Source of the DNA: Dehalococcoidia bacterium | Lineage (GTDB): Bacteria > Chloroflexota > Dehalococcoidia > GIF9 > AB-539-J10 | Assembly: GCA_029859145.1 (NCBI GenBank) | Contig: JAOUDT010000074.1 | Span: 1-6,277, forward strand | Reading direction: 5' to 3' | Length of the DNA stretch: 6,277 nucleotides | Shown here: positions 5,851 to 6,277 of the stretch, in pieces | Layout: the number at the start of each line of letters is the position of its first letter | How positions within the stretch are numbered: position 1 is the first letter of the stretch | Translations under genes and position numbers: made by a program | The notes under the pieces: model-generated | Told to the model about the DNA's origin: nothing | Databases searched by the model: none | The model's input: only the letters and a program-made list of their open reading frames with translations

Positions 5851-6277
5851 TACTTACCGAAAGATACTGAATAATGTTGTAGTTCGGTATTTGCTACTGA
5901 TTCTGCTGGCACTTTTTCTCTTTGGGCTGATCGTGACGATCTACGGTAAAGATCCGTTTCAAGCACTTAAGGACATGTTCAGTTTTACGCTCGGCAGCAC
6001 CTACGGATTTTCCGAAGTCATCGTCACAATGATCCCCATATTGATCACTGCCCTGGCGGTCGCAGTACCCTGGCGGGTTGGGCTGATCAATATTGGCGGT
6101 GAAGGGCAGCTATACATCGGTGCGGCCTTCGCGACCTGGGGTGCGCTTACTTTCCAAAATTTGCCTGCATGGATCTTGTTGCCTTTAATGATGCTTTTAG
6201 GCATGCTTGGTGGAGCACTTTGGGCTCTTATCCCCGGTTACCTTAGAGGAATCGGTCTGGTGAATGAGACAATCGTC
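5834..6277 (+). CDS. ABC importer permease, nucleoside/simple-sugar type (YufP/NupP-like), 3' end cut by window
   Basis: Inner-membrane channel subunit working with the ATPase encoded just upstream. The frame from ATG 5834 (MPQRADTYRKIL) stays open to the last base, giving the first 148 residues of a protein usually around 350 long. Membrane segments are visible at about 17-37 (VRYLLLILLALFLFGLIVTI), 62-79 (VIVTMIPILITALAVAVP), around 92-106 and about 112-133. The family hallmark is RVGLINIGGEGQLYIGA (81-97), matching the FNIGxEGQ motif of BPD_transp_2 permeases of BMP-type importers. A second hallmark begins at the edge: PGYLRGIGLVNETIV, the loop that in relatives reads xNExIxTLM and is linked to ATPase contact. 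The start overlaps the ATPase gene by 17 nt, so translation is probably coupled; only a weak purine stretch precedes it. A second permease and a Bmp-type binding lipoprotein would be expected beyond the window. Confidence 0.9.
   Translation, partial: MPQRADTYRKILNNVVVRYLLLILLALFLFGLIVTIYGKDPFQALKDMFSFTLGSTYGFSEVIVTMIPILITALAVAVPWRVGLINIGGEGQLYIGAAFATWGALTFQNLPAWILLPLMMLLGMLGGALWALIPGYLRGIGLVNETIV

Noticed and set aside
5505..5870. 121-codon + strand frame overlapping the end of the ATPase and the start of the permease gene
   Set aside because: It is an alternative frame of two well-supported genes, is arginine-rich with no family resemblance, and spans their junction.

Overview
This is an ordinary bacterial chromosomal segment with every recognisable gene on the + strand. 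It holds the 3' end of ahcY (S-adenosylhomocysteine hydrolase), metK (methionine adenosyltransferase), a two-component system (MASE1-type membrane histidine kinase plus NarL/FixJ-type response regulator), and the start of a nucleoside/simple-sugar ABC importer (double-NBD ATPase and a permease cut by the window end). The short bacterial/archaeal-type AhcY C-terminus (ends SWEEGT), the 403-residue MetK with a long loop before GAGDQG, the NarL-type signalling pair and the BMP-class importer together suggest Chloroflexota (Dehalococcoidia or Anaerolineae-like). That is an inference from gene style and was not tested by any search.

Layout: ahcY (cut by the left edge) and metK are 12 nt apart and form one SAM-cycle operon. 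AhcY splits SAH into adenosine and homocysteine, and MetK makes SAM from methionine and ATP. A 332-nt gap (1574-1905) follows. It holds no convincing gene, but carries a plausible sigma70-like promoter and a perfect 9-bp inverted repeat in the leader of the kinase gene. The kinase and regulator genes overlap by 8 nt and are clearly co-translated partners. A strong hairpin (4129-4155) closes that unit.

A second plausible promoter (-10 TACAAT at 4231) precedes the ABC unit. The ATPase most likely starts at ATG 4291, because a TTG start at 4228 would overlap that -10 box. The permease start overlaps the ATPase end by 17 nt and its frame stays open to the last base. The substrate-binding lipoprotein and second permease expected for this importer class are not in the window.

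No CRISPR array, tRNA, rRNA, insertion sequence or phage gene was recognised, and I see no strong case for an undescribed system. The points most worth a second look are the divergent second nucleotide-binding domain of the ATPase and the inverted repeat in front of the two-component operon.
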